A DNA stretch of 64,000 nucleotides from positions 420,285-484,284 of the forward strand of contig NZ_KB911461.1 of NCBI RefSeq assembly GCF_000383475.1, read 5' to 3'. The notes beneath the pieces were generated by a model. That model saw only the letters and a list, made by a program, of their open reading frames with translations, had not been told where the DNA came from and ran no database searches. The stretch comes from Microbacterium sp. 11MF. Its GTDB lineage: Bacteria; Actinomycetota; Actinomycetes; Actinomycetales; Microbacteriaceae. Positions 34,895-42,784 of this stretch are shown here, in pieces. The position numbers and the translations under genes were made by a program. Each line of letters begins with the position of its first letter. Position 1 is the first letter of the stretch.

Positions 34895-36466
34895 TCAGCG
34901 GGCCGCGAGCATGAGGTCGGCGGTCCGCAGCGCGAGCGCCATCTGGGTCAGCGCCGGGTTCGCCGTGAGCGCGCTCGGGAACGTCGAGTTGTCGCAGATC
35001 CAGAGGTTGTCGACCTCATGGGACCGGCCGGATGCGCCCACGACGCTGTCCTCGGCGTCGTCGCCCATGCGCGCGGTGCCGAGGGTGTGCGCTGTCCGCT
35101 GCGTGACGCGCGTGCTGCGCGCCCCGGCCGCCCGCAGGATCCGCTCCATCACGTCAATGCCGTGCCGGTCGATGGCCTGCTCGTTCTGACCCTGCGAGAA
35201 CGAGATCTCGGCCCGCGGCATCCCGTCCTCGGCGAGTTCGTCGCTGAGGGTCAGGGCGTTGCGGTCGTCGGGCAGGCACTCGCTGTTCATGCCGATGCCC
35301 GCGCTGAAGGGGTACTCGCTCATCGCCGACATGAGGTCGTCGCCCCACAGGCCCGCCCCGCGGACGAGCTGCGTGCCGAAGTTCAGCGGCATCACGCCGA
35401 GACTCTGCAGCAGGTAGCCGCCCGCGAAATCGACGCCCTCGGGGCGCACGAAGTCCTCGCTGATGATCGACGACGGGTACCCGCGATAGCCGCGGACCGG
35501 CTCGTCGAACCGGCCCCACACCTGCACGGCGCCGTGCGCCATGAACCCACGACCGACGACGCCGTTCGCGTTGCCGACGCCCGTGTGCAGCAGCAGGCGA
35601 GGCGTCTCGACGCCGCCCGCCGCGAGCACGAGGGCCGCACACCGCTGCCGGTGGTCGGTGCCGCCGGAGCGGTAGACGACCGCGGTGACCTTGCCTGAGG
35701 CATCCCGTTCGATCCCGTGGACGAACGCGTCGGCGCGCACCTCGGCTCCGGCGGCCACGGCGGCCGGTAGGTAGGTGTTCGCCGTCGTCGCTTTCGCGCC
35801 GAAGCGGTCGCCCTGGTGAATGTCGCCGTTGTCGAGCGTCGCCGAGCGGAGGCCGTGGTGCGGCTGGTCGCGGTCGCGGGTGAGGATCGCCGCCGGGCCG
35901 TCGGTCGCCGTGATGCCGAGGGCCTCGCAGCCGCGGATCATCACGTCGGACGAGCCGTTCCGCCGCACGGGCGGGTACGCGTACGAGCGGGACGGGTCCC
36001 ACGGGTAGTGCGCGGGGCCGCTCACGCCGATGTCGGATTCGACCCGCTCGATGTAGCGGATCAGCTCGGCATGATCGATCGGCCAGTCGCGGCCCTGACC
36101 CGTGTCGGTGCGTAGGCGCAGGTCGCGGGCGTCGGGACGCGGCGTGAACGCTCCCCAGTGCAGCGTGCTGCCGCCCACGCCGAACCCGCTGTTGTTGGGT
36201 CCAAACGCCGTCGGGTCGTCGCCGCCGCTCAAGCGCTCGGACATCCAATTGATCTTCGTGGACTCGAGCTCGTCCGGCGTGAACTCGCTCGGCGAGAAGT
36301 CCGGACCGGCCTCGAGGGCCACGACCCGCATCCCCGCCTCGGCGAGACGCGCGAGCAGGGGAGCGCCACCGGCACCCGTCCCCACCACGACGACGTCGAC
36401 GACCTCGTCCAGATCGAACCTCTGCATGCCCGGGTGATCTGTCACCCGGCGATGATCGCCGGTCAC
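34895..36466 (-). CDS. GMC family FAD-dependent oxidoreductase
   Basis: 523 residues. FAD-binding VVVVGTGAGGAPLLARLAEAG near residue 30, the acidic end of beta-2 (ALEAGPDF), then NSGFGVGGSTLHWGAF (GMC signature 1 region), LAAGGVETPRLLL (signature 2) and the C-terminal HTLGTARMGDD and NLWICDNSTFPSALTANPALT with the catalytic His/Asn. It oxidises an alcohol or sugar; no signal peptide. The GTG at 36466 overlaps the upstream stop (GTGA) and has GGAGG seven bases before it; ATG 36427 is an alternative. Coupled to the hydrolase/subunit-3 fusion. Confidence 0.8.
   Translation of the reverse strand: MTGDHRRVTDHPGMQRFDLDEVVDVVVVGTGAGGAPLLARLAEAGMRVVALEAGPDFSPSEFTPDELESTKINWMSERLSGGDDPTAFGPNNSGFGVGGSTLHWGAFTPRPDARDLRLRTDTGQGRDWPIDHAELIRYIERVESDIGVSGPAHYPWDPSRSYAYPPVRRNGSSDVMIRGCEALGITATDGPAAILTRDRDQPHHGLRSATLDNGDIHQGDRFGAKATTANTYLPAAVAAGAEVRADAFVHGIERDASGKVTAVVYRSGGTDHRQRCAALVLAAGGVETPRLLLHTGVGNANGVVGRGFMAHGAVQVWGRFDEPVRGYRGYPSSIISEDFVRPEGVDFAGGYLLQSLGVMPLNFGTQLVRGAGLWGDDLMSAMSEYPFSAGIGMNSECLPDDRNALTLSDELAEDGMPRAEISFSQGQNEQAIDRHGIDVMERILRAAGARSTRVTQRTAHTLGTARMGDDAEDSVVGASGRSHEVDNLWICDNSTFPSALTANPALTQMALALRTADLMLAAR
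36430..36462. repeat. Two adjacent perfect palindromes at the GMC gene start
   Basis: CCGGGTGA-TCTG-TCACCCGG (36430-36449) and CCGGCGAT-G-ATCGCCGG (36446-36462) overlap each other between the GTG at 36466 and the internal ATG at 36427. On the mRNA they would be mutually exclusive hairpins covering the first codons. Confidence 0.45.
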
Positions 36467-37839
36467 GCGGCATCCTCCACTACTGTCTTGCCGAGCTCGC
36501 TCGGCTCCCATGTCTCTCGTTCGCCCGTCGCGATGGTCGCCCACCCCGCCGGGTGCGGACCGGTCCCGCCGACCGCGAAGCCGTCGAACCCGATGCGCGC
36601 CAGCGACGCCGGGTGCGCCAGCCACATGCGCAGCAGGTCGTTGCGTGCATCCTCGAACCACGACCGGATGCCGTCGGTACCGAGGCCCGCCGCGTCGATT
36701 CCGTCGGTGATCAGCCGCACGATCAGGCTCCGCTGCTCAGTCACCTCGCTCGGCCACACGGCGGCGATCGCGTCGAGCCCCAGGCCGTAGGCGACCGGGT
36801 CGGCGGGGGAGCCTACCGGGCGCCAGCCGTCGGTGCCGCCCTCGGCGAGCATGTCGTCGATGCGGACGGCGAGGTCGATCGTCCCGCCCTCGCCCTGCGG
36901 CACGAGGAGCGCCGCGAGCGCGCGGAGCGTCTCGACCTGCGCACGGTTCAGTGTGCGGGGGGCGCGCTCGCGGTCGTCCACGAGAGCCCGCTGCGCGAGC
37001 GTCCGTCGTACCGCGACGTCGACGCGCGACGACGCGATGACACGTCCCCACTCCGTCGGCACCACGGGAGCCGCGGCGCGGATCGTCTGCCACGTTTCGG
37101 CGAGCACCGCGGCGACCCGCTCGGGAGCCTCGTACGGCAGCAGATGGCCGACACCCGGCATCCGCTCGACGCAGGCACGCGGGTACACATCGGCCACGAG
37201 ATCGGGCTGAGCGTCGGCTCCGAGCGCCTCGTCGTCCTCGCCCGCGAGCACCACGACGGGCAGGTCGAGCACGCCCACGAGGCGCGTCGCGTCCTCGAGG
37301 CTGCCCGCGGTCAGCCAGTCGCGCCAGGCGGATGCCGGCTGGCGCACGACGGCATCGATCGCCGCGTCGTGCAGATCGGCGGCGAGCGGGGCGGCGATGT
37401 TCGCGGCGACGAAAGCCTCGGCATCCGCTCGCGACAGGTGCTCGCCCTGCGCGGTCGCGAGCATCTCGGCGCGCTTGTCGTCGGGCATCGGCTCGGGAGT
37501 CGGGGGAGAGGGGGCCAGCAGGACCGCGCCCATCAGCCCGAACACCGGCTCGGTGCCGGCCAGCACGCGCGCCATGACACGGGCGGCGACCTTGCCGCCG
37601 AGGCTGTGTCCGCACACGAGGAACGGGCCGCCGTCGGCCTCGGCCGCGATCCGCTCGAGCGCCGTGTCGGCGAGGTCGTCGACGGATGCCGCGCGCCCCC
37701 GGTCGAGCAGGTCGATCCCCACGACGCGCAGCCGCGGATCGGCTGCCGCCGCGATCGCGCCGGCAGAGGCGGCATCCAGTCCCAGTCCCGGAAGGAAGAA
37801 GACGGTGCACTCGTGAGGGGGGTTCGCAGCGCTCGGCAC
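36463..37839 (-). CDS. Alpha/beta hydrolase fused to gluconate 2-dehydrogenase subunit 3-like domain
   Basis: 458 residues. Residues 1-260 form an alpha/beta hydrolase: oxyanion-side FLPGLGLDA, nucleophile elbow CGHSLGG (Ser79), acid AGEDDEAL (about Asp202) and His232 in GVGHLLPYE. Residues about 290-450 (LNRAQVETLRALAALLVPQGEGG, then DPVAYGLGLDAIAA, and HPAGWATIATGERE) resemble gluconate 2-dehydrogenase subunit 3, the usual small partner of GMC oxidoreductases. The usual Tat signal of free subunit 3 proteins is absent. A TAGGGT box six bases before the GTG indicates a leaderless mRNA. Coupled by GTGA to the GMC gene. Confidence 0.65.
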   Translation of the reverse strand: MPSAANPPHECTVFFLPGLGLDAASAGAIAAAADPRLRVVGIDLLDRGRAASVDDLADTALERIAAEADGGPFLVCGHSLGGKVAARVMARVLAGTEPVFGLMGAVLLAPSPPTPEPMPDDKRAEMLATAQGEHLSRADAEAFVAANIAAPLAADLHDAAIDAVVRQPASAWRDWLTAGSLEDATRLVGVLDLPVVVLAGEDDEALGADAQPDLVADVYPRACVERMPGVGHLLPYEAPERVAAVLAETWQTIRAAAPVVPTEWGRVIASSRVDVAVRRTLAQRALVDDRERAPRTLNRAQVETLRALAALLVPQGEGGTIDLAVRIDDMLAEGGTDGWRPVGSPADPVAYGLGLDAIAAVWPSEVTEQRSLIVRLITDGIDAAGLGTDGIRSWFEDARNDLLRMWLAHPASLARIGFDGFAVGGTGPHPAGWATIATGERETWEPSELGKTVVEDAA

Positions 37840-37845
37840 GCGTCA

Positions 37846-37851
37846 ACCCTA
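37846..37851 (-). promoter_or_regulatory. -10 box TAGGGT, leaderless start of the hydrolase-GMC operon
   Basis: TAGGGT on the minus strand, six bases before the GTG at 37839. Confidence 0.45.
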
Positions 37852-37988
37852 GGAACGCGGATCGTCGGGACCGACTGCTTGCGCACCGGTCGAGGAGATG
37901 CGATGATCGCGCGTTCCACTGCCCCGGCACTGCACTGCACTGCCGACGCTGCTCCCGCAAGGGGGTGAAGGGATGCCGCATCCCGACC

Positions 37989-37994
37989 TACCGT
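37989..37994 (+). promoter_or_regulatory. -10 box TACCGT, leaderless start of the SDR gene
   Basis: TACCGT, six bases before the ATG at 38001; no ribosome binding site lies between. Confidence 0.4.
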
Positions 37995-38000
37995 GGCGGG

Positions 38001-38894
38001 ATGACCGACCAGTACACGTTCGACAACCCCGTTACGCGCTACGCACGCGTGGAGCCGCCGGTGCAGCACCAGCCCGAGCCCGGCATCCAGGCGCGGATGA
38101 CCCCGGTCCCCGACCTGGGCGAGAGCACCTACCGCGGCACGGGACGTCTGCAGGGACGCAAGGCACTGGTCACCGGGGGCGACTCGGGCATCGGAGCGGC
38201 GGCAGCGATCGCGTTCGCCCGCGAAGGTGCTGACGTCGTCATCGTCCACCTCCCCGACGAGCAGGAGGACGCCGACCACGTCCTGCAGATCATCGCCGAC
38301 GCCGGCGTGCGCGGGCACTCGATCGCGGCCGACCTCACCGACCGCGCGCAGTGCCGCGAACTCGTCGCCGAGGCGGCGGAGTTCCTCGGCGGCATCGACA
38401 TCCTCGTCAGCAACGCCGGCAAGCAGGTCGCCGTCGAGCGCATCGAAGACCTCTCCGACGAGCAGTTCAGCGAAACGTTCGAGACGAACGTGTTCGCCTT
38501 CTTCTGGATCGTGAAGGCCGCCCTCGTCCATATGCCCGCCGGTGCATCCATCATCAGCACGGCGTCGCTCGAGGCCTACAAGCCCGCACCCGACCGCCTC
38601 GACTACGCCGCGACCAAGGCGGCGGTTAACAACCTGTCGAAGGGTCTCGCGCAGCAGCTGGCGCCCCGCGGCATCCGCGTCAACGTCGTCGCGCCCGGCC
38701 CGGTCTGGTCGGCGCTGCAGGTGAGCGACGGCGTCTCGGACGAGCAGATGCGCGCGTTCGACGAGGAGAACGAGTACAAGCGGGCCGGCCAGCCCGCCGA
38801 GATCGCTCCCGCGTTCGTGTTCCTCGCGTCGGCCGAATCGAGCTACGTCTCGGGCGAGACCCTCAACGTCAACGGCGGCATGGTCACGCCCTGA
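38001..38894 (+). CDS. SDR family NAD(P)-dependent oxidoreductase
   Basis: 297 residues, classical SDR with a 50-residue N-terminal extension typical of the YghA/GsiB-adjacent subgroup. Cofactor motif TGGDSGIGAA (about 58-67), SNAGKQ, catalytic Ser in ISTASLEAYKP, YAATK (Tyr/Lys) and the late NVVAPGPVWS. Members reduce aldehydes or sugars and are often stress-induced; substrate unknown. It transcribes away from the hydrolase-GMC operon and ends 27 bases before the convergent cellulase gene. Confidence 0.85.
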   Translation: MTDQYTFDNPVTRYARVEPPVQHQPEPGIQARMTPVPDLGESTYRGTGRLQGRKALVTGGDSGIGAAAAIAFAREGADVVIVHLPDEQEDADHVLQIIADAGVRGHSIAADLTDRAQCRELVAEAAEFLGGIDILVSNAGKQVAVERIEDLSDEQFSETFETNVFAFFWIVKAALVHMPAGASIISTASLEAYKPAPDRLDYAATKAAVNNLSKGLAQQLAPRGIRVNVVAPGPVWSALQVSDGVSDEQMRAFDEENEYKRAGQPAEIAPAFVFLASAESSYVSGETLNVNGGMVTP

Positions 38895-38921
38895 CCGTCA
38901 GTCCGGCCGCGCGCTCGGGCG

Positions 38922-40496
38922 CTAGCGGGTGACCGAGAGCGACAGCACGGGCTTGGCCGGCGGCTTCGAGGCGTTCAGGATCGCCCCGACCTCGACCCGG
39001 GCGCCCTGCGAGAGGTTCGCCACGCCCCACTCGATGCCCGAGCAGGCAACTCGAGCACTCGCGGTGCCGGGCTTCGTGACGCGGCAGGCCATGCCCCACG
39101 CGCTGTCGGCTCCCGTCGCGCCGGGGGAGGCCCAGGAGGCGGTCCAGGCCTTCACCTTCGCGCTCGAGGACGCGGTGAGGGCGAGGGCGACCTGGTACTT
39201 GCCGGGCCACGCGCTCGACACTGTGAGCGTCGCCGAGACGCCGTTGGACGAGGCGCTCGACGACTGCCCGACCGTCGGCGGCGGGGTGTTCCCCGGCTGC
39301 GACGGCTGCGGCGACGGCTGCGGAGGCAGCGGCGCCGGTGCCGGTGCGGGAGCGGCCGGGTAGGCGACCTTCTTCGGCGTCAGGATCGGCTTCAGCGCGG
39401 CGAGCTTGTCCTTGTCGCGGGTGACCCAGTCGTCCTTGAGCAGACCGCCCGTGTCGCCGCTGTTCGGGTTGAACGACCAGTACGCCCAGCCGAGACCGCG
39501 GTCCTTGATGTAGCCGACGAGCTTCGCGAGCCACTTCTTGTCGGACGACGTCTGCAGTTTCGTGCCGAACTCCCCGATCAGGACGGGGGCGATCTTCTTC
39601 GACGCGATGTAGCCCCAGTTGCTCTCCCACACGCCGGGGAGGTTGGCGGGGTAGTTGGCGTTGTGGAACCACGGCTGGTCCGAGATCGACGAGGGGTACT
39701 CGTGAGGGGAGTACACGACCCGGTTCTTCACCTTCAGGGTGACCGGCTTCTTCGCGACGCCGCGGAGGTTCCCGCCCCACCACGTGGCGCTGCCGTCGGG
39801 ACCGTTCTGGACGCCCTCGACGATGACGAGCAGATGCGGGTTCACATCAAGCACGGCGTTGCCAGCACGGACGGCGGCCGCCTGCCAGTCGCGCGAGCGG
39901 TCACCGCACCCCCAGCACGCCGCGCCCCGGGGCTCGTTGTGCAGGTCGACGCCGATCACGGTTGAGTTGTTCCGGTACCGCTGCGCGAGCATCTTCCAGT
40001 CGGAGATCCACCGCTTCTCGGAGTACTGCGGGGTGTACCAGAGCTCGGACTGCGCATCGGTCCCCGGGCGGTGACGGTCGAGGATGACCCGGATGCCGTA
40101 GGCACGCGCCGTCGCGACGACGGCATCCATGATCTTCAGCGGCGAGGCCGTCGCGAGCGTCGGATTCAGTGCCTGGTTCACCGAGTTGGCCGTCTTGCGG
40201 GTGAGGCACTCGTTGGCGAAGGGAAGCCGGATCGTGTTGAAGCCCATCCCCGCGATCTGCGCCATGCCCTGCTTCAGCGAGATCGACCACAGTCCGTGCG
40301 GCGCGCAGGTGTCGGTCTCCATGCCGAACCAGGACGTCGCCTTGACGGTGAAGGTCGCACCCGTGGCGGCGACCTGGATCTTCGCGCCGCTCGTGCGCAG
40401 CCACTGGGCGGTCGCCGCGTCGGCGGGCGCCGCGGGCACGGTGAGGGATGCCGTCAGCACGACTGCGGCAAGGACCGCCAGGACACGTCGCAGCAT
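38922..40496 (-). CDS. Secreted GH5 endo-glucanase with C-terminal CBM2
   Basis: 524 residues. Signal peptide 1-28 (AAPADA|A). GH5 catalytic domain about 45-375: acid/base Glu188 in DLHNEPRG, nucleophile Glu309 in VLIGEFGT, plus GFNTIRLPF and YSPHEYP. A Pro-rich linker (about 383-405) leads to a CBM2-type cellulose-binding domain (about 415-524). It should cut beta-1,4-glucan outside the cell, complementing the GH6 enzyme at the left edge. AGAGG precedes the ATG by six bases. Confidence 0.9.
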   Translation of the reverse strand: MLRRVLAVLAAVVLTASLTVPAAPADAATAQWLRTSGAKIQVAATGATFTVKATSWFGMETDTCAPHGLWSISLKQGMAQIAGMGFNTIRLPFANECLTRKTANSVNQALNPTLATASPLKIMDAVVATARAYGIRVILDRHRPGTDAQSELWYTPQYSEKRWISDWKMLAQRYRNNSTVIGVDLHNEPRGAACWGCGDRSRDWQAAAVRAGNAVLDVNPHLLVIVEGVQNGPDGSATWWGGNLRGVAKKPVTLKVKNRVVYSPHEYPSSISDQPWFHNANYPANLPGVWESNWGYIASKKIAPVLIGEFGTKLQTSSDKKWLAKLVGYIKDRGLGWAYWSFNPNSGDTGGLLKDDWVTRDKDKLAALKPILTPKKVAYPAAPAPAPAPLPPQPSPQPSQPGNTPPPTVGQSSSASSNGVSATLTVSSAWPGKYQVALALTASSSAKVKAWTASWASPGATGADSAWGMACRVTKPGTASARVACSGIEWGVANLSQGARVEVGAILNASKPPAKPVLSLSVTR

Positions 40497-40615
40497 CGAA
40501 AACCTCTGGTGAGAGCGGCTGAACGGCCGCGGGTGGACATCGATGCTCAGCGTACGGTACGCGCGCCCGCGACGCTGGCCCGCCTCCGCACGCGGGGGCG
40601 CCCGCCGGGGCGGAC

Positions 40616-40621
40616 TAGAGT
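40616..40621 (+). promoter_or_regulatory. -10 box TAGAGT, leaderless start of coaA
   Basis: TAGAGT seven bases before the ATG at 40629. The intervening bases lack a ribosome binding site. Confidence 0.5.
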
Positions 40622-40628
40622 TGCGGCA

Positions 40629-41576
40629 ATGTCCCCCGATGAGACGCCGACGACCATCGACTCGCTGTACCGCGAGATCCCCCGTGCCGAATGGGCGCGC
40701 ATGGCCGCCGGCATGGAGCAGCCCCTCACCGAGACCGAGGTCGTGCAGCTGCGCGGCATCGGCGACCGCCTCGACATCACCGAGGTGCGGGAGGTCTACC
40801 TTCCCCTCAGTCGGCTGCTGTCCCTGTACGCCTCAGCCACCAAGCGACTCGGCGCCGACACCGCCGGCTTCGTCGGTGAGGAGGATGCGACGACACCGTT
40901 CATCGTCGCCGTGGCCGGATCCGTGGCCGTCGGGAAATCCACGGCAGCCCGTCTGCTGCGCGAACTGATGAGCCGGTGGCCCGGCACGCCCCGTGTCGAA
41001 CTCGTCACGACCGACGGGTTCCTCTACCCCAACGCCGAGCTCGAACGGCGGGGGATCATGGACCGCAAGGGTTTCCCCGAGTCCTATGACCGCCGCGCGC
41101 TCGTGGAGTTCCTCGTCGCCGTGAAGTCGGGCGAGCCCGAGGTTCGGGCGCCCTACTACTCGCACATGCGGTACGACATCATCCCCGATGCGCAGGTGAC
41201 GGTCCGCCGCCCCGACGTGATCATCGTCGAGGGCCTGAACGTGCTCGCGTCGGCTCCGAACCCGCACGACATCGCCGTCAGCGAGCTGTTCGACTTCTCG
41301 ATCTACGTCGACGCCGACGTGACGCACATCGAGCAGTGGTACGTCGAGCGGTTTCTCGCCCTCCGCGAAGCCGCCTTCTCGAACCCGAACTCGTTCTTCA
41401 AGGTCTTCGCCGACATCTCCGACGACGAGGCCGTCTCGCTCGCCCTCGGTTTCTGGAACGACATCAACCTGCCGAACCTGCGCGAGAACGTCGAGCCCAC
41501 GCGGCACCGCGCGAAGCTGGTCCTCCAGAAGGGCGCGAACCACACGGTCGAGACGGTCCGGCTCCGCAAGCTCTGA
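40629..41576 (+). CDS. coaA: Type I pantothenate kinase
   Basis: 315 residues. Phosphorylates pantothenate, the first committed step of coenzyme A synthesis. P-loop VAGSVAVGKST (about 96-106), TTDGFLYPN, RKGFPESYD, YSHMRYDI and VIIVEGLNVL are all CoaA signatures. The ATG at 40629 yields the standard length; no homologous residues are lost. Convergent with the VanZ-family gene, 18 bases between stops. Confidence 0.96.
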   Translation: MSPDETPTTIDSLYREIPRAEWARMAAGMEQPLTETEVVQLRGIGDRLDITEVREVYLPLSRLLSLYASATKRLGADTAGFVGEEDATTPFIVAVAGSVAVGKSTAARLLRELMSRWPGTPRVELVTTDGFLYPNAELERRGIMDRKGFPESYDRRALVEFLVAVKSGEPEVRAPYYSHMRYDIIPDAQVTVRRPDVIIVEGLNVLASAPNPHDIAVSELFDFSIYVDADVTHIEQWYVERFLALREAAFSNPNSFFKVFADISDDEAVSLALGFWNDINLPNLRENVEPTRHRAKLVLQKGANHTVETVRLRKL

Positions 41577-41594
41577 CCGCGCCCGGCCGGTGGC

Positions 41595-42050
41595 TCAGCG
41601 GCGTCTGACCCGCTGCCATACGGCGAGACCCAGCATCCCGACACTGGCGCCGGTCACGTTCGCGACGATGTCGAGAACGCTCGGCACCCGCGCCTGCAGG
41701 ACGAGCGCCTGCGTGCACTCGATCGTCACCGTCGCCACGAGGGCGATCGGCAGCACGAGTTCCTTCGCGCCGCGGAGGATGAGCGGCAGCAGCACCCCGA
41801 ACGGGACGAACAGGGCCACGTTCGCCGCGAACTCCACCCGGGGGCGCGTGATCGCCGGCAGTCGGCGCGACAGTGCGTCGATCACGGGAGCCACGCCGGC
41901 GTCGACGGGCGTCGGCCAGAACGCGATGACCGCCAGCGCCAGCAGGTACCCGGCCAGCACGAGCACCGGGGCGGTGGTCGACGCCCGCCGGTGCTTGGGC
42001 GGCAGCGGCGGCTTGGGCGGAATCTGCGGCGGCGGGACGGCGTCGGGCAT
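41595..42050 (-). CDS. VanZ-family membrane protein
   Basis: 151 residues. A Pro-rich cytoplasmic N-terminus (PPPQIPPKPPLPP), then four transmembrane helices (about 28-48, 72-90, 97-115, 122-145). ANVALFVPFGVLLP and TIECTQALVLQARVPSVLDIVANVTG match the VanZ-like family; its molecular role is not known. AGGAGG five bases before the ATG supports the start. Confidence 0.8.
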   Translation of the reverse strand: MPDAVPPPQIPPKPPLPPKHRRASTTAPVLVLAGYLLALAVIAFWPTPVDAGVAPVIDALSRRLPAITRPRVEFAANVALFVPFGVLLPLILRGAKELVLPIALVATVTIECTQALVLQARVPSVLDIVANVTGASVGMLGLAVWQRVRRR

Positions 42051-42131
42051 CGGTCCTCCTCACGGGACAGGACGCGACGCTGCGGTGGTCGACGAGTCTA
42101 CGGCGCGAGCGGATGCCGCATCATCGCCGAG

Positions 42132-42626
42132 TCAGGAGGGGTAATACCCGAAGACCTGCGTGTAGAAGGGGAGGCCCTTCGACGAGCACGCCACACCGAT
42201 CCCGATGCGGTTGTACGACCCGAGGATGTTCGCGCGGTGTCCGGCGGATTTCATCCACGCGGGCGTGACCTTCGACGGCGCGTACCCGAAGGCGACGTTC
42301 TCGCCCGCCCTCGTCCAGCCCGACGGGATCTGCGACGAGTACTTCGGGTTGTGGCTCATCCTGTTGGCGGCGGCCTGCTTGCCCGACCAGGTGACGGCGA
42401 CCTTCGACATGGCGGAACTCAGAGTCAGCGCCTTCTTGCCGCCTGCCTTCCGTGCGGCGTTCACGTCGGTGAGGATGCGCTTCTGCACGGCGGCCTGGGT
42501 CGTCCCGGTGCACGAGGTCGACACCGCCGCCGAGGCGGCTCCGGCGGGCACGACGGCGAACCCGAGAGCGAGGGCGGCCGTGAGGGCGAGCGCCGACCGT
42601 CGTCGGACGCGGGGGGATGCGGGCAT
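42132..42626 (-). CDS. Secreted CAP (SCP-like) domain protein
   Basis: 164 residues. Signal peptide about 1-34 (RVRRRSALALTAALALGF, cleavage near ASA|AV). The CAP domain has DVNAARKAGGKKALTLS, NRMSHNPKYSSQI, RAGENVAFGY and AWMKSAGHRANILG, which hold the His and Glu of the CAP cavity. Function of bacterial CAP proteins is unsettled. The ATG at 42626 is chosen because GGAG lies five bases upstream; in-frame ATGs further out lack one. Divergent from glmS. Confidence 0.85.
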   Translation of the reverse strand: MPASPRVRRRSALALTAALALGFAVVPAGAASAAVSTSCTGTTQAAVQKRILTDVNAARKAGGKKALTLSSAMSKVAVTWSGKQAAANRMSHNPKYSSQIPSGWTRAGENVAFGYAPSKVTPAWMKSAGHRANILGSYNRIGIGVACSSKGLPFYTQVFGYYPS

Positions 42627-42771
42627 GGGGGACTCCATCGTGTTGGGGGGCACGACCGTGCGGGGGACACGGTGCCTCATGGGTACCAAAGGATGCCGCG
42701 CCCGCCAAGTCCTTGCACCCGGCGACGCGCCCGGTGCGGCGCCGCGCGGCGGAGTCCCAGTCGCCCGCGCC

Positions 42772-42777
42772 TAGCAT
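42772..42777 (+). promoter_or_regulatory. -10 box TAGCAT upstream of glmS
   Basis: TAGCAT seven bases before the glmS ATG at 42785; GGAG inside the gap could also act as a short ribosome binding site. No glmS-type ribozyme is present. Confidence 0.4.
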
Positions 42778-42784
42778 GGAGCCC

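Noticed and set aside
42627..42784. glmS ribozyme/riboswitch
   Set aside because: The leader is short, GC-rich and lacks the conserved ribozyme core; a -10 box sits seven bases before the start.
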